The notes under the pieces were generated by a model. That model did no database searches and was not told the DNA's origin. It saw nothing but the letters and a program-made list of their open reading frames with translations. Below are positions 8,536 through 18,277 of a DNA stretch of 64,000 nt, piece after piece; within the stretch, counting starts at the first letter, position 1; every line of letters begins with the position of its first letter. The stretch lies in NCBI GenBank assembly GCA_013214575.1, contig JABSSD010000008.1, forward strand, positions 1-64,000, read 5' to 3'. Source of the stretch: Paracoccaceae bacterium (lineage in GTDB: Bacteria > Pseudomonadota > Alphaproteobacteria > Rhodobacterales > Rhodobacteraceae). A program made the translations under genes and the position numbers.

Positions 8536-9461
8536 GGCGCGTCTCCTGAAACGAGGTCAACAAAGATGTCTTCGAGGCTGGATTGACGGGTCTGCACATC
8601 CGCCAGCGCCAGGCCAGCCTGCGCCACGTCATTCAACAAACCGGTAATGCCGGTGCGCTCACCGCGGGTATCGTAGGTATAGACCAGCGCATCACCGCCG
8701 TTCACCAGTTGCAGATCGTAATGCGCCAACTGCTCTGGCACCACCGAAATGGGAGTGGTCAACTGCACCTCCAGTTGCTTTTGCCCCATGCGTGTCATCA
8801 GGTTTTCCTTTTCCTCGACCAGCAGCAGCGCCCCATCGGCGATCACTCCAATGCGGTCGGCAATCGCCTCCGCCTCTTCGATGTAATGGGTGGTCAGAAT
8901 GATGGTGACGCCCGAGGCCTTCAGCTCGGCGACGATGGTCCACATGTCCTTGCGCAGCTCGACATCCACCCCGGCGGTGGGTTCATCCAGGAACAGGATA
9001 CGCGGCTCGTGGCTCAGCGCCTTGGCGATCAGCACCCGGCGTTTCATGCCGCCAGACAGCTCCATGATCCGGCTCTTGCGCTTCTCCCACAGCGACAGTT
9101 TGCGCAGGATATCCTCGAGCAGCGCATCATTGCGCGACTTGCCAAACAGCCCGCGCGAGAATCGCACCGTGTTCCACACCGTCTCAAAGGGCTCCAGGTT
9201 GATTTCCTGCGGCACCAGCCCGATCAGTGACCGCGCGGCGCGATAATCCTCGATGGTGTCATGGCCACCAACCGTCACGGTGCCCGAACTGGGGATGATG
9301 ATACCGCAGATGGTCGAAATCAGCGTGGTCTTGCCTGCCCCGTTGGGGCCAAGCAGAGCCAGGATTTCACCTTCTTCAATGTCCAGAGTCACGCCTTTCA
9401 GCGCTTCAAACCCATTTGCGTATGATTTCCGCAAATCGCGGATGGCGAGGATAGCAGGCAT
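8532..9461 (-). CDS. ABC transporter ATP-binding protein (exporter, YadG/CcmA-like)
   Basis: The 309-residue ATPase has Walker [12 protein letters not shown], signature [15 protein letters not shown] and Walker [13 protein letters not shown], then [14 protein letters not shown] with the switch histidine. A C-terminal domain of about 90 residues follows, as in ABC-2 exporter ATPases. It powers the permease encoded downstream. The pair is separated by 124 bases from the CoxG-like gene, which has the same direction. Confidence 0.92.
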   Translation of the reverse strand: MPAILAIRDLRKSYANGFEALKGVTLDIEEGEILALLGPNGAGKTTLISTICGIIIPSSGTVTVGGHDTIEDYRAARSLIGLVPQEINLEPFETVWNTVRFSRGLFGKSRNDALLEDILRKLSLWEKRKSRIMELSGGMKRRVLIAKALSHEPRILFLDEPTAGVDVELRKDMWTIVAELKASGVTIILTTHYIEEAEAIADRIGVIADGALLLVEEKENLMTRMGQKQLEVQLTTPISVVPEQLAHYDLQLVNGGDALVYTYDTRGERTGITGLLNDVAQAGLALADVQTRQSSLEDIFVDLVSGDAP

Positions 9462-9585
9462 GACGCTCCCATTCTGAACTGATCAGTTTGGTTTACGTTA
9501 ACCTGCGTCAGCGCCAGCTTCCAGAGTGTCACGGTGCAAAAACCATGCGCAGGTGGCTGTGCATCTGCGCAGGGGCTAACCGGGG

Positions 9586-10125
9586 CTAACTGCGGCCGGT
9601 GACTTTCTTCAGCCAGCCCTTCTTTGCCCCACCCTCTGGCTTTGCCTCACCTTCTGGGATGGCATCCTCCTCTGCGGCAGCCGTCTCTGGAGCCAAAGCC
9701 TGTTGCAGATTGGTAAAGAACTGATCCGCCAGCTTTTTGGCAAAGCCGTCAATCAGCCGGCTGCCCAGCTGCGCCAGCTTGCCGCCGACCCTGGCCTCCA
9801 CATCATAAGACAGCAGGGTGCCGGTCTCGCTTACGCTCAGGGTCACCACCGCACCGCCCTTGGCAAAGCCTGCGGCGCCGCCCTTGCCTTCGCCGGCGAT
9901 GGTCAGCCGCTCGTTCTCGACCAGATCCGACAGTGTCACCTGGCCTTTGAAGGTTGCTTTGACGGGCCCGATCTTCTGGATGACCGTGGCCTCGAAGCCC
10001 TGTTCGGGCGAACCTGTCACCGCTTGGGCCCCGGGCACGCAGGCCATCAGCACCTCGGGGTTGAGCAGCGCCGCATAGACGGTGGCCGGATCGGCAGCGA
10101 TCTCTTTCTGGTCACTCATCCGCAT
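9586..10125 (-). CDS. CoxG-like SRPBCC protein (CO dehydrogenase subunit G family)
   Basis: A 179-residue START/SRPBCC-fold protein beginning MRMSDQKEIAADPATVYAAL, with PEVLMACVPGAQ and GPVKATFKGQVTL, the usual CoxG motifs. CoxG helps recruit molybdenum CO dehydrogenase or related xanthine oxidase-family enzymes to the membrane. No cox structural genes are in view, so a link is only inferred. The tail (about residue 150 on) is Glu/Pro/Lys-rich and low in complexity. A strong ribosome site (GGGAGG) precedes the ATG. The gene is divergent from the EamA permease. Confidence 0.8.
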   Translation of the reverse strand: MRMSDQKEIAADPATVYAALLNPEVLMACVPGAQAVTGSPEQGFEATVIQKIGPVKATFKGQVTLSDLVENERLTIAGEGKGGAAGFAKGGAVVTLSVSETGTLLSYDVEARVGGKLAQLGSRLIDGFAKKLADQFFTNLQQALAPETAAAEEDAIPEGEAKPEGGAKKGWLKKVTGRS

Positions 10126-10287
10126 GGCTGGTCCTCCCTGACATTGCTCTGCTGTTTACCCTTACGCCCGAGCCACCCCGCCTGCCAAGACTCCTACGAC
10201 CAATTGGCAATAGCGGCAAAGTTTGTCGCGACAATGCGCGCAGGGGCCGCCCGGCGTGATAGCCAGTCACCAGAGAGGGGCGCAGCC

Positions 10288-11280
10288 ATGAGCCAGACCA
10301 TCACCGTTGAGGCCCGCAAGGGGATCCTGTTCATCCTCGCCGGGATGGCGGCAATCTCGCTGAATGATGTGCTGATCAAACACCTGTCAGGCGGCTATGC
10401 GCTGCATCAGATCGTTTTTGCCCGCGCCTCTATCGCCCTGCTCTTCACTCTGGTTCTGGTGCAGCTTGAAGGCGGGTTTTCGATCCTCAGAACCCGGAAC
10501 CCTGTCCTGCACGGCCTGCGAGGGCTGATGCTGGTGATTTCAAACATGTCGTTTTTTGTCGCCCTGTCGGTGATGCCGCTGGCCAATGTCACCGCGCTGT
10601 TCTTTGCCGCGCCGCTGTTCATCACATTGCTGTCGATCCCGGTGCTGGGCGAGAAGGTCGGCGTGATGCGGATGGGTGCAGTGGTGGTTGGATTTATCGG
10701 CGTCATCATCATGCAGCGCCCCTGGGAGGGCAACGACAGCACGGATGTCGACCGTATCGTGTTGCTGATGCCGGTGCTGGCGGCGCTGACCTATGCGCTG
10801 AACCAGGTGTTCACCCGCAAACTGGGCGCCACCACCAAGGCCTCGGCACTGGCGGCCTATGTGCAGGGCGCCTTCATCCTGGTGTCTTTGGGCTTTTACG
10901 CCGTGGCCGGCGATGGCCGCTATGCCCAAGGCAGTGCTGACCCGTCGGTGCAATTCCTGCTGCGGGCCTGGATCTGGCCCAGCGCTCGTGACTGGTACTT
11001 GTTCCTAGGGCTGGGCTTTAACGCCGCCATCATCGGCTATTGCTTAAGCCAGGCTTACCGGCTGGCAGACGCCGCCACGGTGGCGCCGTTTGAATACATC
11101 GGCTTGCCGCTGGCGGTGATGTGGGGCTGGCTGATCTGGGCGGAACTGCCCGAATGGGAGGTCTGGCTGGGCATGGTGCTGATCATGGGCGCCGGATTGT
11201 TTGTGTTTCTGCGCGAACAGCAAAAGGCACGCCAGATTGCCCGCACCGGGATCGGTATTGGGGCCCGCGGCCGATATTGA
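10288..11280 (+). CDS. DMT superfamily permease with two EamA domains
   Basis: The 330-residue product has ten predicted membrane segments in two EamA halves; GMAAISLNDVLIKHLSG opens the first and GFNAAIIGYCLSQAYRLAD lies in the second. Such proteins export or import small metabolites such as amino acids, purines or S-adenosylmethionine; the substrate cannot be read. The ATG at 10288 has GAGAGGGG just upstream; the much longer open frame to the left overlaps the CoxG gene and is not used. The thiolase gene follows on the same strand after 160 bases. Confidence 0.88.
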   Translation: MSQTITVEARKGILFILAGMAAISLNDVLIKHLSGGYALHQIVFARASIALLFTLVLVQLEGGFSILRTRNPVLHGLRGLMLVISNMSFFVALSVMPLANVTALFFAAPLFITLLSIPVLGEKVGVMRMGAVVVGFIGVIIMQRPWEGNDSTDVDRIVLLMPVLAALTYALNQVFTRKLGATTKASALAAYVQGAFILVSLGFYAVAGDGRYAQGSADPSVQFLLRAWIWPSARDWYLFLGLGFNAAIIGYCLSQAYRLADAATVAPFEYIGLPLAVMWGWLIWAELPEWEVWLGMVLIMGAGLFVFLREQQKARQIARTGIGIGARGRY

Positions 11281-11440
11281 GAACCGAGGACCTCGTCAGC
11301 AGCCAAAGCAGAGGCAACTTTCAGCTCCGGGCCGGTGACGTGTGGTATTTAGCGCCCAACCAGAGTCTCATCTTGACAGTTCCAGCAAGGAGCAGCCCGG
11401 TAGGCCGCAACGATGTGGACCGGAAGTTGAGGACATAACA

Positions 11441-12625
11441 ATGGCTGAAAACGTGATTATCGCCGGGGTTGGCATGACCAAATTTGTCAAACCTGGCCAG
11501 AATGACCCCTACCCGCAAATGGCGGCTGCAGCCATTCACGATGCGCTGGCGGATGCCGGGCTCAGCTATGACGCGGTGCAACAGGCCTATGCGGGCTATA
11601 CCTATGGCGACAGCACCTGCGGCCAGACCGTCCTGTACCGGGTCGGCATGACCGGCATTCCCATATTCAACGTCAACAACAACTGCTCAACCGGCTCCAC
11701 CGCCCTGTTCCTGGCCCGCCAAGCCGTCGCCTCGGGCAGCGTCGAAGTGGCACTGGCACTGGGGTTTGAGCAGATGAAGCCGGGGGCGCTGGGGTCGCAC
11801 TGGGACGACCGGCCCAGCCCGTTCGACGCCTTTGACGCCGAGACCGACGCGCTGGTCGGCCACCCGGAAATCCCGCTGGCGCTGCGCTACTTTGGCGGCG
11901 CGGGCAAGGCCCATATGGAAAAATACGGCTCCACCATGACCGATCTGGCCCGCATCCGCGCCAAGGCCAGCCGCCATGCGGTGAACAACCCCCTGGCGCT
12001 GTTTCGCACCGAGCTAACCCCCGAAGACGTGCTGGCCGCTCCGATGATCTGGGAGGGGGTGATGACCCGGCTGATGGCCTGCCCGCCCACCTGCGGTGCC
12101 GCCGCCGCCGTGGTGGTCAGCCAAGATTACGCCAAAAAGCACGGGCTGGACAGCACGGTGCAGATCATCGGTCAGGCAATGACCACCGACACCGCCAGCA
12201 CCTTTGACAGTCACGACATGATGCGACTGGTAGGCTATGATATGACCGCCGCCGCCGCCGCTCAGGTCTATCAACAGGCCGGCATCACCCCCGAAGATCT
12301 GGACGTGGTCGAGTTGCACGATTGTTTCGCCCACAACGAGCTGATCACCTACGAGGGTCTCGGCCTCTGCCCCGAGGGCGGCGCCAGCCAGTTCATTGCC
12401 GATGGCGACAACAGTTATGGCGGCAAATATGTCACCAATCCGTCCGGTGGGCTGCTCTCCAAGGGTCACCCGCTGGGCGCCACCGGGCTGGCGCAATGTT
12501 ACGAGCTCACCCGTCAGCTGCGCGGCACTGCGGGCACCACTCAGGTGGACGGTGCGCGCACGGCGCTGCAACACAATCTAGGGTTGGGCGGCGCCTGCGT
12601 TGTCACCCTGTATCAGGCGCAATAA
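11441..12625 (+). CDS. Thiolase-like protein (SCP-x/lipid-transfer thiolase family)
   Basis: A 394-residue thiolase-fold protein with the nucleophile region NNNCSTGSTAL (Cys near residue 88), ELHDCFAHNEL and KGHPLGATGLAQC. HDCFA in place of the usual NEAFA, together with the overall pattern, assigns it to the SCP-x/lipid-transfer-type thiolases that cleave or bind branched or sterol acyl-CoAs. Start at 11441 follows GAGGA. With the CaiB-family gene 88 bases downstream it suggests metabolism of a branched-chain or steroid-like acid, but the substrate is unknown. Confidence 0.85.
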   Translation: MAENVIIAGVGMTKFVKPGQNDPYPQMAAAAIHDALADAGLSYDAVQQAYAGYTYGDSTCGQTVLYRVGMTGIPIFNVNNNCSTGSTALFLARQAVASGSVEVALALGFEQMKPGALGSHWDDRPSPFDAFDAETDALVGHPEIPLALRYFGGAGKAHMEKYGSTMTDLARIRAKASRHAVNNPLALFRTELTPEDVLAAPMIWEGVMTRLMACPPTCGAAAAVVVSQDYAKKHGLDSTVQIIGQAMTTDTASTFDSHDMMRLVGYDMTAAAAAQVYQQAGITPEDLDVVELHDCFAHNELITYEGLGLCPEGGASQFIADGDNSYGGKYVTNPSGGLLSKGHPLGATGLAQCYELTRQLRGTAGTTQVDGARTALQHNLGLGGACVVTLYQAQ

Positions 12626-12713
12626 GCGAGGCTTGCCTGACCAATTGCCCCTGCACAGACAGTCCGAATGCCCCGGCACCGGGGCCGGACACCGCCAAGC
12701 CAAGGAGATCACC

Positions 12714-13811
12714 ATGCTGAACGGCATCCGCATTATCGAAGTTGAGGGTCTGGGCCCCGGACCCTTTGCCGCCATGTTGCTGGCTGATCTTGGTGCTGAC
12801 GTCATCTGCGTCCACCGCAAAGGCGGCACCGTCACCCCCGGCATGCCCGAGCGTTCAATCCTGGATCGCGGCAAGCGCTCGATCGCGCTGGATTTGAAAG
12901 ACCCGGATGACGTTCAGACCTTCAAAGCTCTGGTGGCCACCGCAGATGGATTGATCGAAGGATTTCGCCCCGGCGTGATGGAGAAACTGGGGCTGGGGCC
13001 TGACATCTGCCGGGCGCTGAACCCGGCGCTGGTGTTCGGCCGCATGACCGGCTGGGGTCAGGACAGCGCTCTGTCCCATACGGCTGGCCATGATCTCAAC
13101 TATATCTCGCTGTCCGGCGCATTGTGGTACAGCTCTGCCCCCGGTGATGTGCCGCTGACACCGCCAACCCTGGTGGGCGATATCGGCGGCGGCGCCTTAT
13201 ATCTGGTGGTGGGACTGCTGGCGGCAATCCTGAAGGCCAGAACCAGTGGCCAGGGCTGCGAGGTTGATGCTTCCATCTACGACGGTTCCGCCCATATGAT
13301 GAACCTGTTGCTGACCATGCGGCAGACCGGCAACTTTGGCGTCACCCGGGGCCAGAACCTGCTCGACGGCCCCCACTGGAGCCGCAGCTATCGCTGCGGC
13401 GATGGCGGTTTCATCTCAGTGCAATGCCTGGAACCCAAATTCTATGGCGAATTCCTGCACCTGCTGGGCCTGAGCAATGATCCTGGTTTTCAAAAGCAAT
13501 ATGATCGCCAGAGCTGGCCCACTCTGACCGACCGCCTGACCGGGTTGTTTGCCAGCCAGCCGCGCGATCACTGGGCGGCGCTGTTCAACGGCAGCGATGC
13601 CTGCGTCGCGCCGGTGCTGAACCCCGAAGAGGCAATGGCCCATCCGATGAACAGCCGCGCCACCTGGGTCGAGGCGCAGGGGGCTTTGCAGGCCGCCCCG
13701 GCACCGCGCTTTTCCGGCCAGCCAGTCTGGACCGCACCGCCCAGCCCAACACGCGGCCAGCACAGGGACGAAATCCTGTCTGAACTGGGCCTAGCCAGCC
13801 AAGCCGATTGA
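12714..13811 (+). CDS. CaiB/BaiF family CoA-transferase (AMACR-like)
   Basis: A 365-residue class III CoA-transferase-fold protein. Near the start it has GIRIIEVEGLGPGPFAAMLLADLGADV, here broken for reading as GPGPFAAMLLADLGAD, then RGKRSIALDLK, FRPGVMEKLGLG and GHDLNYISLSGAL; the last is typical of alpha-methylacyl-CoA racemases. AAGGAGATCACC before the ATG fixes the start. It probably racemises or transfers CoA on the substrate of the neighbouring thiolase, which points to a two-gene acyl-CoA module. Confidence 0.85.
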   Translation: MLNGIRIIEVEGLGPGPFAAMLLADLGADVICVHRKGGTVTPGMPERSILDRGKRSIALDLKDPDDVQTFKALVATADGLIEGFRPGVMEKLGLGPDICRALNPALVFGRMTGWGQDSALSHTAGHDLNYISLSGALWYSSAPGDVPLTPPTLVGDIGGGALYLVVGLLAAILKARTSGQGCEVDASIYDGSAHMMNLLLTMRQTGNFGVTRGQNLLDGPHWSRSYRCGDGGFISVQCLEPKFYGEFLHLLGLSNDPGFQKQYDRQSWPTLTDRLTGLFASQPRDHWAALFNGSDACVAPVLNPEEAMAHPMNSRATWVEAQGALQAAPAPRFSGQPVWTAPPSPTRGQHRDEILSELGLASQAD

Positions 13812-13814
13812 GGG

Positions 13815-13979
13815 TCAGGCCTTATTCTTAGCCGCCGCCGCTTTCATCCGCTCCAGCAATTCAGCCTTGGTGGCATTCTTACCAAAAGGATTCTTATCTG
13901 TCCCCTTGGCGTTATGCTCTTTGTGCCGCGGCACGTTCTTGCCCCCTTTTTGGGGGCCACCCGTTTTTCCATAATCCAT
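13815..13979 (-). CDS. Small basic protein, conserved-looking, unknown function
   Basis: A 54-residue reading frame starts MDYGKTGGPQKGGKNVPRHK and ends in KAELLERMKAAAAKNKA. It is very rich in Lys and Gly with an unstructured front half and a short amphipathic helix at the end. The start is preceded by AAAGGG at good spacing. It is convergent with the CaiB-type gene, with the two stop codons only a few bases apart. Low-complexity but regular composition, a good ribosome site and tight packing support a real gene. I do not recognise a characterised family; an RNA- or DNA-binding role would suit the charge but is not shown. Confidence 0.6.
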   Translation of the reverse strand: MDYGKTGGPQKGGKNVPRHKEHNAKGTDKNPFGKNATKAELLERMKAAAAKNKA

Positions 13980-14161
13980 CGCAATACCCTTTCAACTGGC
14001 ACTCGTTGCGGCGCTCATGCCTGAAACCGGGCGCCACAACAAGGCAAAGACCGGATCCGCATTCATCTGGCCGCACATATCCCGGGGAGCGCGAGGGGCT
14101 GGCCTCTCGCTCAATCCTTAGGTTAACACCCCCGCAAGGTTGCGCGCTGACCCGCGTCAGG

Positions 14162-15196
14162 TCAACCAGCGCGCACCGTATCGATCATCAGCTGCACATT
14201 ATCCGGGTCCGCATCCGGGGTGATACCGTGGCCCAGGTTAAAGATATGCGGGCCATTTTTGAACGCCTCGACAATGGCGCGGGTGTCATCCACCAGAGCC
14301 TGACCGCCGGTAACCATATGACGCGAGGCCAGATTGCCCTGCACACAGCCATCCACCTGCACGTTCTGCGCCGCCCAGAGCGGCGACACCGAATTGTCCA
14401 GCGCCACGCAATCCACACCGGTGGCCTTGGCAAAGCCAATGTATTTCTTCCCCGCCTCACGCGGAAATCCGATGATCGGAATACCGGGATGGCGCGCCTT
14501 CAGCGCCGCGGTGATCTCACGCGCGGGCTCCAGAGAATATTTCTCGAACGCATCGCCCTTCAGCGATCCGGCCCAGCTGTCAAAGATCTTGACCACTTCG
14601 GCGCCGGCCTCGATCTGGCAGGACAGATATTCGATGGTCGCGGCGGTGATCCGCGCCAACAGCGCCTCAAACAGCGCATTGTTTTCTTCGCGCAGCAGAT
14701 GCGCAGGCCCCTGATCCGGGGTGCCCCGACCGGCGATCATATAGGTGGCCACAGTCCAGGGCGCGCCGGCAAAGCCAATCAAGGTGGTATCAGACGGCAG
14801 TTCACGCGACAGGATCCTGACCGTCTCGTAGATCGGGTTCAGCACTTCGTGAATATCGCTGACCGGTCCCAGCTTGTCGAAATCAGCCTGGGTGGTCACG
14901 GTGGACAGTCGCGGGCCCTCGCCGGTGACAAACCACAGATCCGCACCCAGCGCCTGCGGCACCAGCAGGATATCGGCAAACAGGATCGCGCCGTCAAAGC
15001 CATAGCGGCGGATCGGCTGCAGCGTCACCTCGGCAGCCAGTTCGGGATTATAACACAGCTTGAGAAAATCACCGGCCTTGGCGCGGGTTGCACGGTACTC
15101 AGGCAGGTAACGCCCGGCCTGCCGCATCATCCAGATCGGCGGCACATCCTGGGTCTCACCCGCCAGGGCACGCAGCATTTTTTTGGTCTCGGCCAT
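14162..15196 (-). CDS. hemE: Uroporphyrinogen decarboxylase
   Basis: HemE removes four carboxyl groups from uroporphyrinogen III to give coproporphyrinogen III in the cytoplasm. The 344-residue product has the family signature [17 protein letters not shown] close to the N-terminus, [12 protein letters not shown] and [16 protein letters not shown]. The ATG at 15196 is preceded by TGAGGA; an ATG at 15208 is less well placed. It is divergent from hemC across 214 bases that probably carry both promoters. Confidence 0.95.
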   Translation of the reverse strand: MAETKKMLRALAGETQDVPPIWMMRQAGRYLPEYRATRAKAGDFLKLCYNPELAAEVTLQPIRRYGFDGAILFADILLVPQALGADLWFVTGEGPRLSTVTTQADFDKLGPVSDIHEVLNPIYETVRILSRELPSDTTLIGFAGAPWTVATYMIAGRGTPDQGPAHLLREENNALFEALLARITAATIEYLSCQIEAGAEVVKIFDSWAGSLKGDAFEKYSLEPAREITAALKARHPGIPIIGFPREAGKKYIGFAKATGVDCVALDNSVSPLWAAQNVQVDGCVQGNLASRHMVTGGQALVDDTRAIVEAFKNGPHIFNLGHGITPDADPDNVQLMIDTVRAG

Positions 15197-15322
15197 GTCA
15201 TTCCTCATCTGTCGATTGCTGCCTGAGGTCAGGCTTAAGCAGTCATTTGTCAAGACCAAGCCACAATTGGCACCACTCTCAACCCATGAGAGTGAAATAA
15301 GCCTACGGCATGCACCTTATCT

Positions 15323-15336
15323 TTGTCCTATATCAA
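15323..15336. promoter_or_regulatory. Candidate FNR-type box upstream of hemC (weak)
   Basis: TTGTC-CTAT-ATCAA has one perfect half-site (ATCAA) and one half-site with two differences from TTGAT. It lies 75 bases before hemC in the hemE-hemC spacer. Oxygen control of tetrapyrrole genes by FnrL is known in Rhodobacter, which makes the site plausible. Confidence 0.35.
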
Positions 15337-15410
15337 AGCGGCGCAATATCCGACGCGGCAGATGCAATAGCAGTTTCCACTGGACCCCAAAGTACATTAA
15401 GGCTGACGCC

Positions 15411-16370
15411 ATGACATTGATGCTGCCCTCCCCCGCCTCGCCCCTGAAAATCGGCACCCGTGGTTCGCCGCTGGCGCTGGCTCAAGCCTATGAAACCCGC
15501 CGCCGTCTGGCCGCCGCGTTTGATTTGCCCGAGGCGGCCTTTGCGATCGTCATCATCAAGACATCCGGCGACAATCAGGCGCTGATCGCGGCCGACAAGC
15601 CACTGAAGGAACTGGGCGGCAAAGGCCTGTTCACCAAAGAGATCGAGGAAGACCTGGCCTCCGGTGCCATCGACATCGCGGTGCACTCGATGAAGGACAT
15701 GCCAGTGGCCCAGCCCAAAGGGCTGCTGCTGGACACCTATCTGCCGCGCGAAGACGTGCGCGATGCCTTTGTCTCCCCCAAACTGACCGCGCTGAGCGAT
15801 CTGGCGACCGGCGCCGTTGTTGGCACCTCCTCGCTGCGCCGTACCGCACAAGTGCTGAACCGCCGCCCGGATCTGAAGGTGGTGCAGTTTCGCGGCAACG
15901 TGCAGACCCGCTTGAAGAAGCTGTCCGAGGGTGTGGCTGAATGCACATTTCTGGCAATGGCTGGCCTGAACCGGCTGGCAATGGACAATGTACCAGCCAC
16001 GGCGATCGACACTGACGACATGCTGCCCGCGGTGGCCCAGGGGGCGATCGGCATTGAACGCCGCGCCGACGACCACAGTGTGGCCGAGATGCTGGCCGCG
16101 CTACACCACCAGGCCACAGGCCAGCGCCTGGCCGCTGAACGTGCGTTTTTGGCGGCGCTGGATGGCTCTTGCGAGACACCGATTGCCGGGCTGGCGGAAC
16201 TGGATGGCAATATCCTGCGGCTGCGCGGCGAGGTGCTGCGCCCGGACGGCTCCGAGGCGATTTCTGCAGATGAAACCTGCGCTGTTGAGGACGGTGTGGA
16301 ACTGGGACGCGAGATGGCAGAAAACCTGCTGAAGCGCGCCGGAGACGGATTTTTCGAGTGGCGCCGCTAA
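15411..16370 (+). CDS. hemC: Hydroxymethylbilane synthase (porphobilinogen deaminase)
   Basis: HemC joins four porphobilinogens into hydroxymethylbilane. The 319-residue product shows KIGTRGSPLALAQA, GTSSLRRTAQ, VQFRGNVQTRL and DGSCETPIAG, the last holding the cysteine that carries the dipyrromethane cofactor. Start at 15411 (AAGG upstream) gives a short leader; an ATG at 15420 is also possible. It is the partner of hemE, from which it diverges. Confidence 0.95.
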   Translation: MTLMLPSPASPLKIGTRGSPLALAQAYETRRRLAAAFDLPEAAFAIVIIKTSGDNQALIAADKPLKELGGKGLFTKEIEEDLASGAIDIAVHSMKDMPVAQPKGLLLDTYLPREDVRDAFVSPKLTALSDLATGAVVGTSSLRRTAQVLNRRPDLKVVQFRGNVQTRLKKLSEGVAECTFLAMAGLNRLAMDNVPATAIDTDDMLPAVAQGAIGIERRADDHSVAEMLAALHHQATGQRLAAERAFLAALDGSCETPIAGLAELDGNILRLRGEVLRPDGSEAISADETCAVEDGVELGREMAENLLKRAGDGFFEWRR

Positions 16371-16448
16371 CGCCACCTCCCTAAATTACCGCCTCCGCAG
16401 CTCACCACCTCTGCAAATCACCGTCTCCCTAAATCGCTGGGCGACGGC

Positions 16449-17354
16449 CTATATCCATTTGGCCATTGGCGGCAGGCTCATCAGCACCGCATTGGCATCA
16501 TGGCCGGTTTCCAGACCAAATTTGGTGCCCCGGTCATAGACCAGATTATATTCGGCATAGAGCCCGCGATGGATCAACTGGGCGTCTTTGTCGGCCTCGG
16601 ACCAGTCCTGCACCCGGCGTTTTTCCACCAGCGGCACAAAGGCAGGCAGGAAGGCGCGGCCGATATCCTGGGTCAGGGCAAAATCCCGCTCCCAGTCACC
16701 GCTGTTGCGATCATCCATAAAGATGCCACCGACACCGCGGGCGCGTTTGCGGTGCGGGATATAGAAATACTCGTCCGCCCAGGCCTTTAGCTTTGGGTGA
16801 AGCAGCCCGCCGTGGGGCTTCAGGTGCTTCTTTTGCTGGGCATGGAAATGCGCGGTGTCGTCGTCATATTCGATGCAGGGGTTCAGGTCGGAGCCACCGC
16901 CAAACCACCAAGTATGTGGGGTCCAGAACATCCGGGTGTTCATATGCACCGCAGGCACATGCGGGTTTTGCATATGCGCCACCAATGAGATCCCCGCCGC
17001 CCAAAACCGCGGGTCGTCCTTCATCCCCGGAATGCCCTTGCGCTCGGCCATTGCGTTCTGCGCCCGCTCGCCCAAAGTGCCGTAAACCTCAGAGACATTG
17101 ACGCCGACCTTCTCAAACACCCGGCCCCCCCGCATCACGCTCATCAACCCACCGCCGGCATCGGCGTCACCCTCCGCGTCACCCTCTGGGACCCGCTTGG
17201 TTTCCGAGACCTCAAACCGGCCCGCAGCCTGATCGGACAGCGGGCCAGTGTCATGGCTGTCTTCCAGCGCCTCAAACTTTACAACAATCTGATCACGCAG
17301 GGTGCGAAACCATGCAGCAGCCTCGGCTTTTTCAGCTTTCATTTCGGCACTCAT
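16449..17354 (-). CDS. hemF: Oxygen-dependent coproporphyrinogen III oxidase
   Basis: HemF oxidatively decarboxylates coproporphyrinogen III to protoporphyrinogen IX using O2. The product of about 301 residues has HMNTRMF, WWFGGGSDLNPC, DEYFYIPHRKRARGVGGIF and EYNLVYDRGTKFGL, all family hallmarks. The ATG at 17354 has GGAAG upstream; an ATG at 17369 adds five residues. The gene follows the degenerate SDR gene within 40 bases and is probably cotranscribed with it. An anaerobic counterpart, hemN, lies at 34489, so both oxygen regimes are covered. Confidence 0.94.
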   Translation of the reverse strand: MSAEMKAEKAEAAAWFRTLRDQIVVKFEALEDSHDTGPLSDQAAGRFEVSETKRVPEGDAEGDADAGGGLMSVMRGGRVFEKVGVNVSEVYGTLGERAQNAMAERKGIPGMKDDPRFWAAGISLVAHMQNPHVPAVHMNTRMFWTPHTWWFGGGSDLNPCIEYDDDTAHFHAQQKKHLKPHGGLLHPKLKAWADEYFYIPHRKRARGVGGIFMDDRNSGDWERDFALTQDIGRAFLPAFVPLVEKRRVQDWSEADKDAQLIHRGLYAEYNLVYDRGTKFGLETGHDANAVLMSLPPMAKWI

Positions 17355-17393
17355 GTTGGTGACTTCCATTGTTAAAGGAGAGGGACGGGTTTT

Positions 17394-18197
17394 CTAGTGC
17401 ACCGGAGCGGCCACCGGATCCAGCAGCGTGCGGCCGCCATCCAAGGTCACCACCTGCCCGGTCATAAAGCTTGAGGCCTCGGAGGCCAGAAACTGCGCTG
17501 TCTCGGTCAGTTCCGTGGGCGAGGCAATACGGCCCAAAGGCGTATGTTCTTCGATGTCTTCGCGCAGGGCACGGTTGCCTTTCAACACCGTCTTCAGCGA
17601 GGCGCTCATCACCGAGCCAAAGGCAATGCTGTTGACCCGGATACGATGCGGCGCCAGGGCCACCGACAGCGATCGTGTCATCTGATCCATCGCTGCCGAG
17701 GTGACCGAAAAGGCCATTAATTCGGGGTGGGTGCGGCGCGCCGCAATCGACGACAGGTTGATGATCGACCCCTGCGGCCCATTGCCCTCACGCTCCTCGC
17801 CCTGCTTCATCATCCGCTTCGCCACCTGCTGCGACAGGCGCAGCGTTGGCAGCAGGTTCTGGGTCAGCAATTTATAGGTCGAATCGTCCTCGGGATCGAG
17901 CGGGTCACTGGTCAGCACCTGGCGCGCGCCATTGACCAGAATATCAACCTGATCGAACGCATCGATGGTGGCCGACAGCAGGTTTGCAATGGTCAGGCGC
18001 TCGCGCAGGTCGCCGGCAAAATACCGCGTACTGCTATCCTCGGGCTGATCACCCAACTCGCGGATCAGCCCAGCCTCGTCCACATCCGCAAACATCACAT
18101 TGGCACCGGCCGCGGCAAACTGCTTGCCGATCGCCAGGCCAATACCATTGGCTGCACCGGTCACAATGGCAGTCTTGCCGGAAATGGAAAAGGACAT
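17394..18197 (-). CDS. SDR-fold protein with degenerate active site, upstream of hemF
   Basis: A 267-residue classical SDR by fold: cofactor motif TGAANGIG (residues 13-20) and C-terminal TGQVVTLDGGRTL. The catalytic serine is present (Ser150), but the Tyr-x3-Lys pair is replaced by Phe163 and Ser167 in AFSVTSAAM, and the usual NNAG is NGAR. Classical dehydrogenase chemistry needs Tyr and Lys, so this is probably a pseudoenzyme that may still bind NAD(P). It sits directly upstream of hemF in the same direction, which suggests co-expression with heme synthesis. Confidence 0.8.
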   Translation of the reverse strand: MSFSISGKTAIVTGAANGIGLAIGKQFAAAGANVMFADVDEAGLIRELGDQPEDSSTRYFAGDLRERLTIANLLSATIDAFDQVDILVNGARQVLTSDPLDPEDDSTYKLLTQNLLPTLRLSQQVAKRMMKQGEEREGNGPQGSIINLSSIAARRTHPELMAFSVTSAAMDQMTRSLSVALAPHRIRVNSIAFGSVMSASLKTVLKGNRALREDIEEHTPLGRIASPTELTETAQFLASEASSFMTGQVVTLDGGRTLLDPVAAPVH

Positions 18198-18277
18198 CTT
18201 ATGGGGCTCCGTCGGGATAATGCAGACGTCAGGGTAAACCGCATTTGCCTGCTTGGGAACCGCAACCGTTAATCCGG

